The position numbers and the translations under genes are program-made. This document shows positions 1-5,997 of a stretch of 14,352 nt of DNA, in pieces (position 1 is the first letter of the stretch; the number at the start of each line of letters is the position of its first letter). Below the pieces are notes generated by a model that saw only the letters and a program-made list of their open reading frames with translations, was not told the origin of the DNA and searched no databases. The DNA lies in NCBI GenBank assembly GCA_030591745.1, contig JAUVAM010000020.1:1-14352 (forward strand), given 5' to 3'. Source of the DNA: Deltaproteobacteria bacterium (GTDB taxonomy: Bacteria; Myxococcota; B64-G9).

Positions 1-48
1 AAGAAGAAGGTAGCAAAGAAGAAGGTAGCAAAGAAGAAAGTAGCGAAG
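1..48 (+). repeat. 15-bp tandem repeat encoding the Lys-rich pentapeptides
   Basis: A 15-base unit (AAGAAGAAGGTAGCA) occurs three times in a row with one or two third-position changes in the last copy, followed by a partial unit. It is in frame with the coding sequence that ends at 66, so copy-number change would lengthen or shorten the basic tail without a frameshift. Confidence 0.7.
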
Positions 49-66
49 AGGAAAGCCAAGAGATAA
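1..66 (+). CDS. C-terminal tail of a lysine/alanine-rich histone H1-like protein (partial)
   Basis: The window opens inside a reading frame that gives 21 residues before a TAA at 64-66. They are almost only Lys, Ala, Val and Arg, in three near-identical VAKKK-type pentapeptides ending AKR. Such basic repeats are typical of the tails of bacterial histone H1-like or HU-extended nucleoid proteins, and also of some ribosomal protein and RNA-binding protein tails. The start and any folded domain lie upstream of the window, so the family cannot be fixed. A role in binding nucleic acid by charge is an inference from composition only. The next gene on this strand starts more than 200 bases later, beyond a strong terminator. 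Confidence 0.6.
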   Translation, partial: KKKVAKKKVAKKKVAKRKAKR

Positions 67-104
67 GGCACCAAGAAACTGGTGTAGTCCGTTTTTTGAA
101 AAGG

Positions 105-182
105 GAGCTCTGACCACCGCCTGATAGCCACGAAGATAGAAGCGAAGGCCAACGCTCTGAATTCGATTTGGTGGAAGAGTTC
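105..182 (+). ncRNA. Candidate structured RNA or structured 3' UTR
   Basis: This non-coding stretch lies between the Lys-rich gene and the terminator. Bases 105-111 (GAGCTCT) pair with 176-182 (AGAGTTC) through seven pairs, one of them G-U. After a small internal loop, 114-118 (CCACC) pairs perfectly with 170-174 (GGTGG). Inside, 141-144 (AGCG) can pair with 153-156 (CGCT). The closing stem ends one base before the terminator stem begins. That is the layout of a small RNA with its own terminator, or of a structured 3' UTR. I recognise no known RNA family, and it is not a tRNA, SRP RNA or 6S RNA by eye. Only about 12 long-range pairs support it, so chance pairing is possible. Confidence 0.3.
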
Positions 183-183
183 C

Positions 184-216
184 AAGCCGGTCTCCTAAGG
201 AGGCCGGCTTTTTTTT
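184..216 (+). terminator. Strong intrinsic (Rho-independent) terminator
   Basis: Bases 184-195 (AAGCCGGTCTCC) pair with 199-210 (GGAGGCCGGCTT) over 12 base pairs, including one G-U wobble, across a three-base TAA loop. The stem runs straight into eight Ts at 209-216. It is the only textbook terminator in the window. It would end transcripts of the Lys-rich gene and of any small RNA at 105-182, and isolate the DsbA-fold gene downstream. Confidence 0.9.
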
Positions 217-268
217 GTATTTTACGCTTCCGCATGGAATAGGATGGTCGCCGTACCGTCAATCCATC

Positions 269-274
269 AGGAGG
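269..274 (+). promoter_or_regulatory. Ribosome binding site that fixes the GTG start of the DsbA-fold gene
   Basis: A perfect AGGAGG lies eight bases before a GTG at 283. The upstream in-frame ATG at 244 has no such site and would put 13 extra residues before the signal peptide. Confidence 0.8.
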
Positions 275-282
275 CCGTCAGC

Positions 283-1158
283 GTGAAACTGAATCGAAGC
301 TTGTTGTTGGTCGCATGTTCTCTTTTTCTGTTTGCCAGTTCTTCATTGGCTGCTGCTGATTTTCCGTGGTCCGAGGTTCCCGGCGTCAAAAAATCAGACT
401 TTAAGCCCGAGTTTTTGCTTGCTGTTGAGAAGAAACTCGACTCGATCCTTTCTTATGGTCGGTGCAAAGAATCAGTTTCTTCCTGCCTGAAGAAGAAAGA
501 GCCCCATGGATCTGCTGCTCGATTGGCTCGGGATGTACTTATCCTCATGGCAGAACAAAGCAGTGATGAGGAAATTGCAAAGTGGGTCGAAGCCCGAGAG
601 CAGATGGCCCATCCAGCGCCAGGGAAAATCAAGAACGTAAGGCTTGAAGGTTTGACTCCACTGGGCAAGGCCGATGCAAAGATTGCATTGGTGGAGTTTT
701 CTGATTTCCAGTGCCCTTTTTGTGCTCGCCTGGCACCGTTGCTTGAGAAGGTGACGCGGGAGAGTCAGTGCAGGGCGCGACTTTATTTTAAGCAGTTCCC
801 AATCAAGAGCCATGACCGGGCTCTTGCTGCCGCAAAGGCCTGCGTCGCCTCGGATTCCCTGGGTAAGTTTTGGGAGTATTGTGGTTTGTTGTTTGCCAGT
901 CAGGATGACTTGTCCGATGAGAGCATTCTCAAACTGGCGAAAAAAGCAGGCATGGATATCAAGAAGTTCAAGTCCATCATGGAGAAGGAATCGGTGTTGA
1001 ATCGTATCGCTGATGAAAAGATGGAAGGGCTCAAATTTCACATCGAGGGAACGCCTACTTTGTATGTGAATGGAAAAGAGTTTTTGCTTTTGCCGACTGA
1101 GCGTTTGCTAAAGGACCGGATCGAAGAGGAGTGGGAAATCTTGCACGGGAAGGACTGA
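283..1158 (+). CDS. Secreted DsbA-fold thiol:disulfide oxidoreductase
   Basis: This is a 291-residue thioredoxin-superfamily protein of the DsbA type (Thioredoxin_4-like). The GTG start was chosen for its AGGAGG site. It gives a clean signal peptide: MKLNR, a hydrophobic core, then an Ala-rich cleavage region near residue 25. An LVAC string lies very early in the core and is a weak alternative lipobox. A helical N-terminal region (about 30-110) carries a C-x6-C pair at residues 61 and 68. The catalytic domain follows with SDFQCPFC (redox cysteines 144 and 147) and the cis-proline loop GTPTLYVNG (Pro258). It probably makes, breaks or shuffles disulfides in periplasmic proteins. CPFC differs from the CPHC of E. 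coli DsbA, so the redox direction cannot be read from sequence. No DsbB or DsbD partner is nearby. It converges on the next gene with five bases between stops. Confidence 0.88.
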   Translation: MKLNRSLLLVACSLFLFASSSLAAADFPWSEVPGVKKSDFKPEFLLAVEKKLDSILSYGRCKESVSSCLKKKEPHGSAARLARDVLILMAEQSSDEEIAKWVEAREQMAHPAPGKIKNVRLEGLTPLGKADAKIALVEFSDFQCPFCARLAPLLEKVTRESQCRARLYFKQFPIKSHDRALAAAKACVASDSLGKFWEYCGLLFASQDDLSDESILKLAKKAGMDIKKFKSIMEKESVLNRIADEKMEGLKFHIEGTPTLYVNGKEFLLLPTERLLKDRIEEEWEILHGKD

Positions 1159-1163
1159 GGGTC

Positions 1164-3188
1164 TTACTTGATGGGCGTGGCCTTGAGGGCGGTTTTTCCG
1201 TTTTTGACGTAGACTTGGAAACGAACGGAAGAGCAATTGTAGCGTCCCTTCAGGTCCGATGTGTTTTTCCTGAGTTTTTCGGTGAACTTGTCAACTGTCA
1301 GTCCAGCCAGTGATTCACCACATTGTTTTTTGGTCTGGAGAAACTTGTCAAATACTTCACGGAAGTGGACATCCTCTTGCGAACCCGAGCTCATGGGTGG
1401 CGGCGGAGGTGGCGGAGGGGCCGGCATGACAGGAGGTTTGGGTAGCGGAGCCGTCGAGGATTCGTGATTGCCTTCATCTTCGGTGGAGGCTGCCTTTAAG
1501 AGGGCGTCAGGCACCTGGGCGACGACTGTTGCGTCTGGTCGATAGTCGCCTGAGGTGATCTGATCGTCTTCGTCATCACCCAGATCCAGATCAGGCGGAA
1601 AGTCTTCGAAATCCAAGCTTTGGGGCGAACTGCTAAGGGGTGAGGCTTCTCTGATTGGACCCGGTTCAGCAGGCTGCAGCTTGGGCATTGGATAATCTTT
1701 CGGGTCCGGCAGAGCTTCCAGGGGAATGATGGCGTCCACCTCCCGAGTGGAATCATCCTCTTCATCGTCGAAGAAGCTGGCCAAGTCGCCTGGCATTTGG
1801 ACCTTGGGTCCGTCGTCGTCGTCCGCTTCCTGTGCTGCAGGGGCCGCCGGAGCGCTGGTGGCGGGGGCGGCTGCTGGTTTGGGTGCCGCAGCAGGCGCGT
1901 CGGGTCGCAGTGCGGTGCCGGCAAGGGGTGTTGCTGCCTCTTCAACTGGCTTGGCCTCCGCATCGCCCAGCAGGCCATCAAAGTCCAGTTTGTCCGGGTC
2001 GGGCTCAGAGTCCAGTGAATCATCAGGGCTTGCCTTGTCGGAGGATTGACCCAACAGGTCGCCCACGTCGCTGGTGCCTGCCCTGAAGGAAGGGGCCTCC
2101 TTGCGCTTGGCATCGACAAAGCGCCTCAGGTCGAGTGCAAAGAAATGCGCCGTGCCTGCGAAATCATTTGGGTCAATGTTGGACGAACCGTTGGCCTCGA
2201 TTGCCACCTTGACGGCATCGTGGAGTTTGACAAGTTGTTTGCGGTCCTTGTTGCCGGAGAAGAAGAACGCCAACAGAAGGCCGAAGAGTGACAAGGCTCC
2301 TGCACCGTAAAACAACTTCATCTGAAAATCCTGCAATGCCTCGAATTTTGGAGACATGGCGACGATGCTGGTCAAGTGCAGGTTGTCGGATCCCAGTTCA
2401 AGCTTCAGGCTGCTCGCCAGGTAGGCTTTTCCTTTCAGATCGATGAGCAGGGGCAGTTTTCCGCTGGGGTCCCCAAATTGGACAATTTCATTGCTGTCGA
2501 GCAGGGTGCTTAGCGGAGCGAGGGCAGCCTTGTCGAGAGTCGCCACTCGTGCTTTTTTGTCCACGAACAGAGCCAGATTCACGCTGGGATTCTGGGCAAA
2601 GGGTTTGAGCATGACCGCGGTCAACTCCATGCGGCTTTGCAGGCAGCCCACGGTTTTGCCTTCAGCCGATCGGACGGGCGCAGCAGCCAGGATGAAGAGT
2701 TTTTCGCCTTCCGGAAGCAAGCCGTCTCTGGCCACACCGGCCAAACACTCCTGGATTACGGGAAGACCCTTGAGGCTTTCACCCCATTCGTCACCGGGCT
2801 TTTGCGCAACCAGTCGCCCCTGTCCGTCGATGATCTGCAGGTGCTCGGCCCGGGCTGTCTTAACCAGGGCTCCCATCAACTCCATGAGGCTTTTTTGAGT
2901 GGCCTCGAGTGAGGTTTTTGCCTCTTCGGGGGTTTTGTCTTGGGTGTTCGGTGTTTTGCTCAGAGCTTCCGCAAGCCCTTGTTGGTCGGCCGCGGCAATC
3001 AGCGCCTGAATGGACTCGAAGGACTTGACGCGTAAGCTGTTGAGCGCCTGCCGTGTGGCTCCATCGAGGTGCAACTCGGCATCGGCAAGTGCATTTTGTT
3101 CGTAGATGCGGTTTAGGCCGTAAAACGATCCAGCCACGGCTAGCATGACAACCAGCAAAACGACCATAATGGCCTTGAATTTACCCAT
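1164..3188 (-). CDS. Two-TM sensor-like protein with acidic/proline-rich cytoplasmic region and MXAN_5187-type C-terminal domain
   Basis: A 674-residue membrane protein. TM1 is at about residues 6-25. An extracytoplasmic region of some 260 residues (30-290) looks like a Cache/PAS-type sensor, with an IIDGQGRLVAQ strand pair around 118-130. TM2 is at about 292-311. A long disordered cytoplasmic stretch (about 315-600) follows, rich in Asp, Glu, Ala and Pro, with DDEEDD-type patches and a run of eight prolines. The last ~65 residues form a compact domain with CGES, NCSSVRFQVYVK and ALKATP, which I recall as the MXAN_5187 C-terminal domain of myxobacteria. No kinase, GGDEF or methyl-accepting domain is present, so its output is unknown. 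The ATG is preceded by GAGAGGA at good spacing. It lies 41 bases downstream of the cupredoxin-like gene on the same strand with no terminator between, so the two are probably cotranscribed. Confidence 0.7.
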   Translation of the reverse strand: MGKFKAIMVVLLVVMLAVAGSFYGLNRIYEQNALADAELHLDGATRQALNSLRVKSFESIQALIAAADQQGLAEALSKTPNTQDKTPEEAKTSLEATQKSLMELMGALVKTARAEHLQIIDGQGRLVAQKPGDEWGESLKGLPVIQECLAGVARDGLLPEGEKLFILAAAPVRSAEGKTVGCLQSRMELTAVMLKPFAQNPSVNLALFVDKKARVATLDKAALAPLSTLLDSNEIVQFGDPSGKLPLLIDLKGKAYLASSLKLELGSDNLHLTSIVAMSPKFEALQDFQMKLFYGAGALSLFGLLLAFFFSGNKDRKQLVKLHDAVKVAIEANGSSNIDPNDFAGTAHFFALDLRRFVDAKRKEAPSFRAGTSDVGDLLGQSSDKASPDDSLDSEPDPDKLDFDGLLGDAEAKPVEEAATPLAGTALRPDAPAAAPKPAAAPATSAPAAPAAQEADDDDGPKVQMPGDLASFFDDEEDDSTREVDAIIPLEALPDPKDYPMPKLQPAEPGPIREASPLSSSPQSLDFEDFPPDLDLGDDEDDQITSGDYRPDATVVAQVPDALLKAASTEDEGNHESSTAPLPKPPVMPAPPPPPPPPMSSGSQEDVHFREVFDKFLQTKKQCGESLAGLTVDKFTEKLRKNTSDLKGRYNCSSVRFQVYVKNGKTALKATPIK

Positions 3189-3229
3189 CAGTGGATTCCT
3201 CTCCGCGCTTCGATGAAAAATCTATCCGC

Positions 3230-4252
3230 TCAGTCTTCAATCTCGATTTCGATTTCAGGTTCCACGTCTTTGAATCCGGATTCCGGGGAGTTATTATCAT
3301 CCGGCTTGGGCTTCGGCTTCGGCTTGGGTCTCGGCTTGGGCCTCGGCTTGGGCCTCGGCTTGGGTTCCGGCTTGGGTTCCGGCTTGGGTTCCGGCTTGGG
3401 TTCCGGCTTGGGCTCCGGCTTGGGTTCCGGCTTAGTCCCAACATCTGGTTGGGACTTGGGCTCTACTTTTGGTTCCGGTTTCGGTTCCGGCGAAGTCCCA
3501 AGGTCTGGTTGGGGCGAAGTCCCCACATCTGGTTCCGGCTTGGTCCCAAGGTCTGGCTGAGGCGGGAGCCCGGGTTTGTCCGTGGCGTCAGTGCCGGATG
3601 CACTTGAGGGGGCAAGAGCCAGTTCAACATTGCCTATATTCGGCACTTCAACCTGGGTTTCCCAGCGCCAACCTTTACGGGTGTAGGCCTTGATCTTGTA
3701 TTTGCCTTCCGGCAGATTAAACAGCTCAAAATGGCCATTGGGAGCAACTTTCGTAAAATGCTTTTGCTCTAAAGCCAGGACCACCCCTCGAGTGAATGCG
3801 GCGTTCTCGCATGAAAAGGCCGTTACCCCTGTGCTGGAGAAGCGAATCGTGCGAAAGGCACCTGGTTTGAAGTCTTTCAATTCGAATTCGGTGGGGCCTG
3901 CGGTCACCTTGCAGGAATAATCGCGCGGGTCCATGTTCTTGAAGGTGACGAAACTGCCGACCGGAATTACGAGGATTTCGGGGAAGAAACCGTAACCCTC
4001 CAGGGTGACCACTTTCTCCGGGTTGCCGTCTTTGTTGGCCTTGATGCCTGCCTCACCCTCAACCACGACGATGACTGGACCATTCAGTCCGGCTTTTTGC
4101 CCGAGGCGCCAGAAGGCTCCATCGCTTGGGGGCAGGGATCGGAGTTCATCCAAGGCCTTGGGTCCGAGCCTTCCTTGAATGTTGCCGGCCTGTGCCGTCA
4201 TCGAGCTTGCCAGACAGAAGAAGGCAGTGAAAATGGTGAAAAAACGAATCAT
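3230..4252 (-). CDS. Exported cupredoxin-like / carboxypeptidase-regulatory-like protein with KPEP-repeat linker
   Basis: A 340-residue exported protein. The ATG at 4252 has a purine-rich AAGGGGG site and a promoter just upstream; the in-frame GTG at 4285 lies almost at the predicted transcription start and was rejected. A signal peptide is at 1-22 (MTAQA then Gly). Residues 55-160 read as a cupredoxin-type beta-barrel (GYGFFPEILVIPVGSFVTFKNMDPR, shown here in two overlapping parts of the core: GYGFFPEILVIP and VGSFVTFKNMDPR). Residues 165-213 resemble a carboxypeptidase-regulatory-like fold (NGHFELFNLPEGKYKI). Then come PDLGT/PDVGT repeats, a KPEP and RPKP repeat region (about 250-318) and an acidic tail. 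The usual copper-ligand histidines are absent: the first position reads DYSCKV and the late motif SCENAAFTRG keeps only Cys. Copper binding is therefore doubtful. The linker resembles TonB-type periplasm-spanning rods. Function unknown. Confidence 0.7.
   Translation of the reverse strand: MIRFFTIFTAFFCLASSMTAQAGNIQGRLGPKALDELRSLPPSDGAFWRLGQKAGLNGPVIVVVEGEAGIKANKDGNPEKVVTLEGYGFFPEILVIPVGSFVTFKNMDPRDYSCKVTAGPTEFELKDFKPGAFRTIRFSSTGVTAFSCENAAFTRGVVLALEQKHFTKVAPNGHFELFNLPEGKYKIKAYTRKGWRWETQVEVPNIGNVELALAPSSASGTDATDKPGLPPQPDLGTKPEPDVGTSPQPDLGTSPEPKPEPKVEPKSQPDVGTKPEPKPEPKPEPKPEPKPEPKPEPKPRPKPRPKPRPKPKPKPKPDDNNSPESGFKDVEPEIEIEIED
3301..3432 (-). repeat. 12-bp tandem repeats encoding KPEP/RPKP linker
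   Basis: A 12-base unit (GGCTTGGGTTCC on the + strand) recurs with small changes across this block and translates on the minus strand to Lys-Pro-Glu-Pro, shading into Arg-Pro-Lys-Pro and Lys-Pro-Lys-Pro towards the C-terminus. It is coding low-complexity sequence inside the cupredoxin-like gene. Units are in frame, so slippage would change rod length without breaking the frame. Confidence 0.85.
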
Positions 4253-4293
4253 GTAAGACCCCCTTCGGGTCGATCGAACAAACACCGCCGGAG

Positions 4294-4322
4294 AACATAT
4301 GTGATTCCCATCAACAAGTCAA
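4294..4322 (-). promoter_or_regulatory. Sigma70-type promoter of the cupredoxin-like/sensor-like operon
   Basis: On the minus strand a TTGACT box (4317-4322) is followed by exactly 17 bases and TATGTT (4294-4299). Five of six -35 bases and four of six -10 bases match consensus. Transcription would start near 4287, leaving a leader of about 35 bases before the ATG at 4252. This placement also argues against the GTG at 4285 as the start. Confidence 0.5.
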
Positions 4323-4348
4323 GTGATTGAAAGACAGATGCTTTTTGT

Positions 4349-4378
4349 TTGACATGGTCCATCCTCCCGGGGTATTGC
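4349..4378 (+). promoter_or_regulatory. Possible promoter abutting the UbiA-family start codon
   Basis: A perfect TTGACA (4349-4354) is followed after 18 bases by TATTGC (4373-4378), a weak -10. Transcription would begin at about 4384-4387, at or next to the ATGs at 4383 and 4389. No Shine-Dalgarno sequence precedes either ATG, so a leaderless mRNA is possible. The -10 match is poor. Confidence 0.3.
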
Positions 4379-4382
4379 CTCG

Positions 4383-5264
4383 ATGGATATGCGCGCCTGG
4401 TGGAGATTGCTTAGGCCGGCGCATTGGGTCAAGAATTTCTTTGTCTTGGCACCTTTGCTGTTTGCCCGGCACCTGTTCGAACCTGCCCTGATTCTGGACG
4501 CCTTGGCGGCATTCGCTGCTTTTTGTCTATGGAGTTCGGCTGTTTACTCCCTCAATGACGTGCTGGATGCCAAGAGCGATAGACTACACCCGCTCAAAAG
4601 GCGCAGACCGATCGCGGCTGGTGAGATTCGGCCACGGGCCGCCTTGCTGCTTGCTTTGTTTTTGGCTTCCGTGGCAACGGCCGGCGCTTGGTTGTTGCAT
4701 CCATATTTTGCAGGCATCGGCCTGGCTTACCTCTTTAACAACATTCTGTATTCTCTGTGGTTAAAGCGGGTGGCTTTTCTGGACGTGGTTCTGATCGCTG
4801 CCGGTTTTGTCATGCGCGTCGTGGGTGGGGCCTTGGCCATTCAGGTGGTCATTTCTCCATGGGTGGTGGTTTGCACTTTTTTCCTCGCCTGCCTGTTGGG
4901 CTTCGGAAAACGTCAGCATGAGTTGGAAACGCTTATGCGCGGAGATAATGCTACTCGACCCTCTTTGGATGGGTACACTTCAGCCGCTTTGCGAGTTGCT
5001 GTGTTGTTGGTGGCCATCGTGACCCTGGCCTCCTATTTCTTCTACACCATCGCTCCAGGTACCGTGGACAAGTTTGGCACGTGGTGGTTGGTGGCCACAT
5101 TGCCTTTTCCTGCCTTTGGCATTTATCGATTTTTGCTTTTGATGCGTTCTGGCAAGCAGGAAGCGCCCACGGATTTGCTGGTGACCGATTGGCCCATGTG
5201 GATTAACATTGTGGCTTGGGTCGGTGCCGTTGCTTTTGTTCTGTATTCCGAAGCGATCTGGTGA
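4383..5264 (+). CDS. UbiA-family prenyltransferase, decaprenyl-phosphate phosphoribosyltransferase-like
   Basis: A 293-residue polytopic inner-membrane protein with eight or nine hydrophobic helices. The N-terminus (LLRPAHWVKNFFVLAPLLF) is the family's characteristic opening. The Mg-binding motif NDxxDxxxD is intact (N58, D59, D62, D66) and followed by HPLKRRRPIAAG. The second half has the LKRVAFLDVVLIAAGFVMR block and GFGKRQHEL, features of the subgroup that transfers 5-phosphoribose from PRPP to a polyprenyl phosphate, as opposed to ubiquinone or heme prenyltransferases. That assignment comes from remembered family patterns. No partner for later steps (epimerase, phosphatase, glycosyltransferase) is in the window. 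The start is either ATG 4383 or ATG 4389; neither has a clear ribosome site. Its last 62 bases overlap the phosphoesterase gene on the other strand. Confidence 0.82.
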   Translation: MDMRAWWRLLRPAHWVKNFFVLAPLLFARHLFEPALILDALAAFAAFCLWSSAVYSLNDVLDAKSDRLHPLKRRRPIAAGEIRPRAALLLALFLASVATAGAWLLHPYFAGIGLAYLFNNILYSLWLKRVAFLDVVLIAAGFVMRVVGGALAIQVVISPWVVVCTFFLACLLGFGKRQHELETLMRGDNATRPSLDGYTSAALRVAVLLVAIVTLASYFFYTIAPGTVDKFGTWWLVATLPFPAFGIYRFLLLMRSGKQEAPTDLLVTDWPMWINIVAWVGAVAFVLYSEAIW

Positions 5265-5997
5265 TGTTTTTTTCCAGGGAAGCGCTTTGGATGGTTTCTC
5301 CAGAAGGAAAGCGTCTCAACTGTACTTGTCCTGCTTGCACCCAAGCATAACTACCACCCGGTGTTGCTGGGCCCGGATTGAGCAGTACGCCCCATGGCCC
5401 GGCTTCCAGGTGGGGCTGATGCGTATGTCCGAACATCACCAGATCAAGCGCTTCGTTTCGTTGCCATGCCCGCGCCCCATCGAGCACGACGCTGCGTTCG
5501 TTTTGGCGGCCGGGCCATGTGCTTCGTCGGCTCAATTGGGCGAAGGACATGGCGAAGCGATGGACGGCCTCATCGGGCAAGATACGGTCTCGAAGCCAGC
5601 GTAGCCCCGTCGATTGCAGGATGGCCCGAAGCGTGGAAGTCCCCCAGTCCTGAGGGTTGCATCGATCGCCGTGCATGAGGCCCACTCGTAAGCCGGCCAG
5701 ATTCATTCGTAGTCGTTGGGGGTGGACTCGCAGTCCTGGGACCGCCATGCTGGCTGGCACCAGATCAAAGTCGTGGTTGCCTTCAAGGTAATCGATCCGA
5801 GGCCATCGGGCCAGGGCTCGCAATACCTCAGAGTAAATGCTCAAAGAATGTCTGTTGGGTCCGGCCAGGTACTCGAAGAAATCACCGAGGATGATCAGAT
5901 GCGGGTTTTCTTGCCTCATTTGATCCAGAAAATCGACCATGACCTCATCGGCGCTCCGCAGATGGGCGTCGGCCAGGATGAGCAGGGGATGATTCAC
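5203..5997 (-). CDS. Calcineurin-like metallophosphoesterase, LpxH (UDP-2,3-diacylglucosamine diphosphatase)-like
   Basis: A 264-residue metallophosphoesterase with all core motifs in order: LADAHL (D10, H12), LGDFFE (D39), GNHDFD (N74, H75), HGDRCNPQD (H109) and GHTH (H191, H193). The GNHDF/HGD spacing and the DFFE motif are most like the LpxH-type hydrolases that cleave UDP-2,3-diacylglucosamine to lipid X in lipid A synthesis; other class III phosphoesterases remain possible. The GTG at 5997 was chosen because it overlaps the trmB stop as GTGA, a common coupling arrangement. A 21-residue longer form would lie inside trmB. About 35 residues after the last beta strand (from RRFPSG) are poorly structured, basic and partly encoded opposite the end of the UbiA-family gene, so they may be a recent extension. 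Confidence 0.8.
   Translation of the reverse strand: MNHPLLILADAHLRSADEVMVDFLDQMRQENPHLIILGDFFEYLAGPNRHSLSIYSEVLRALARWPRIDYLEGNHDFDLVPASMAVPGLRVHPQRLRMNLAGLRVGLMHGDRCNPQDWGTSTLRAILQSTGLRWLRDRILPDEAVHRFAMSFAQLSRRSTWPGRQNERSVVLDGARAWQRNEALDLVMFGHTHQPHLEAGPWGVLLNPGPATPGGSYAWVQAGQVQLRRFPSGETIQSASLEKNITRSLRNTEQKQRHRPKPQC

Noticed and set aside
67..183. tRNA, SRP RNA or 6S RNA gene
   Set aside because: No T-loop GTTCGAATC-type arm, CCA end or conserved SRP tetraloop is visible; only a generic structured RNA can be suggested.
244..282. Upstream ATG start for the DsbA-fold gene
   Set aside because: No ribosome site, and it would bury the signal peptide behind 13 residues; the GTG at 283 has a perfect AGGAGG eight bases upstream.
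283..354. DsbA-fold protein as a lipoprotein through LVAC
   Set aside because: The hydrophobic core before that Cys is too short and continues well beyond it, ending in an ordinary Ala-rich cleavage region.
472..1041. 189-codon minus-strand open frame opposite the DsbA-fold gene
   Set aside because: No ribosome site or family pattern; the + strand has the CPFC motif, cis-Pro loop and signal peptide.
1726..2310. Several open frames on the + strand opposite the acidic/Pro-rich region
   Set aside because: They are shadows of GC-rich low-complexity coding on the minus strand, with no ribosome sites or recognisable domains.
3301..3560. CRISPR-like or VNTR array
   Set aside because: Units are 12 bp, adjacent, without spacers, and translate in frame to a KPEP linker.
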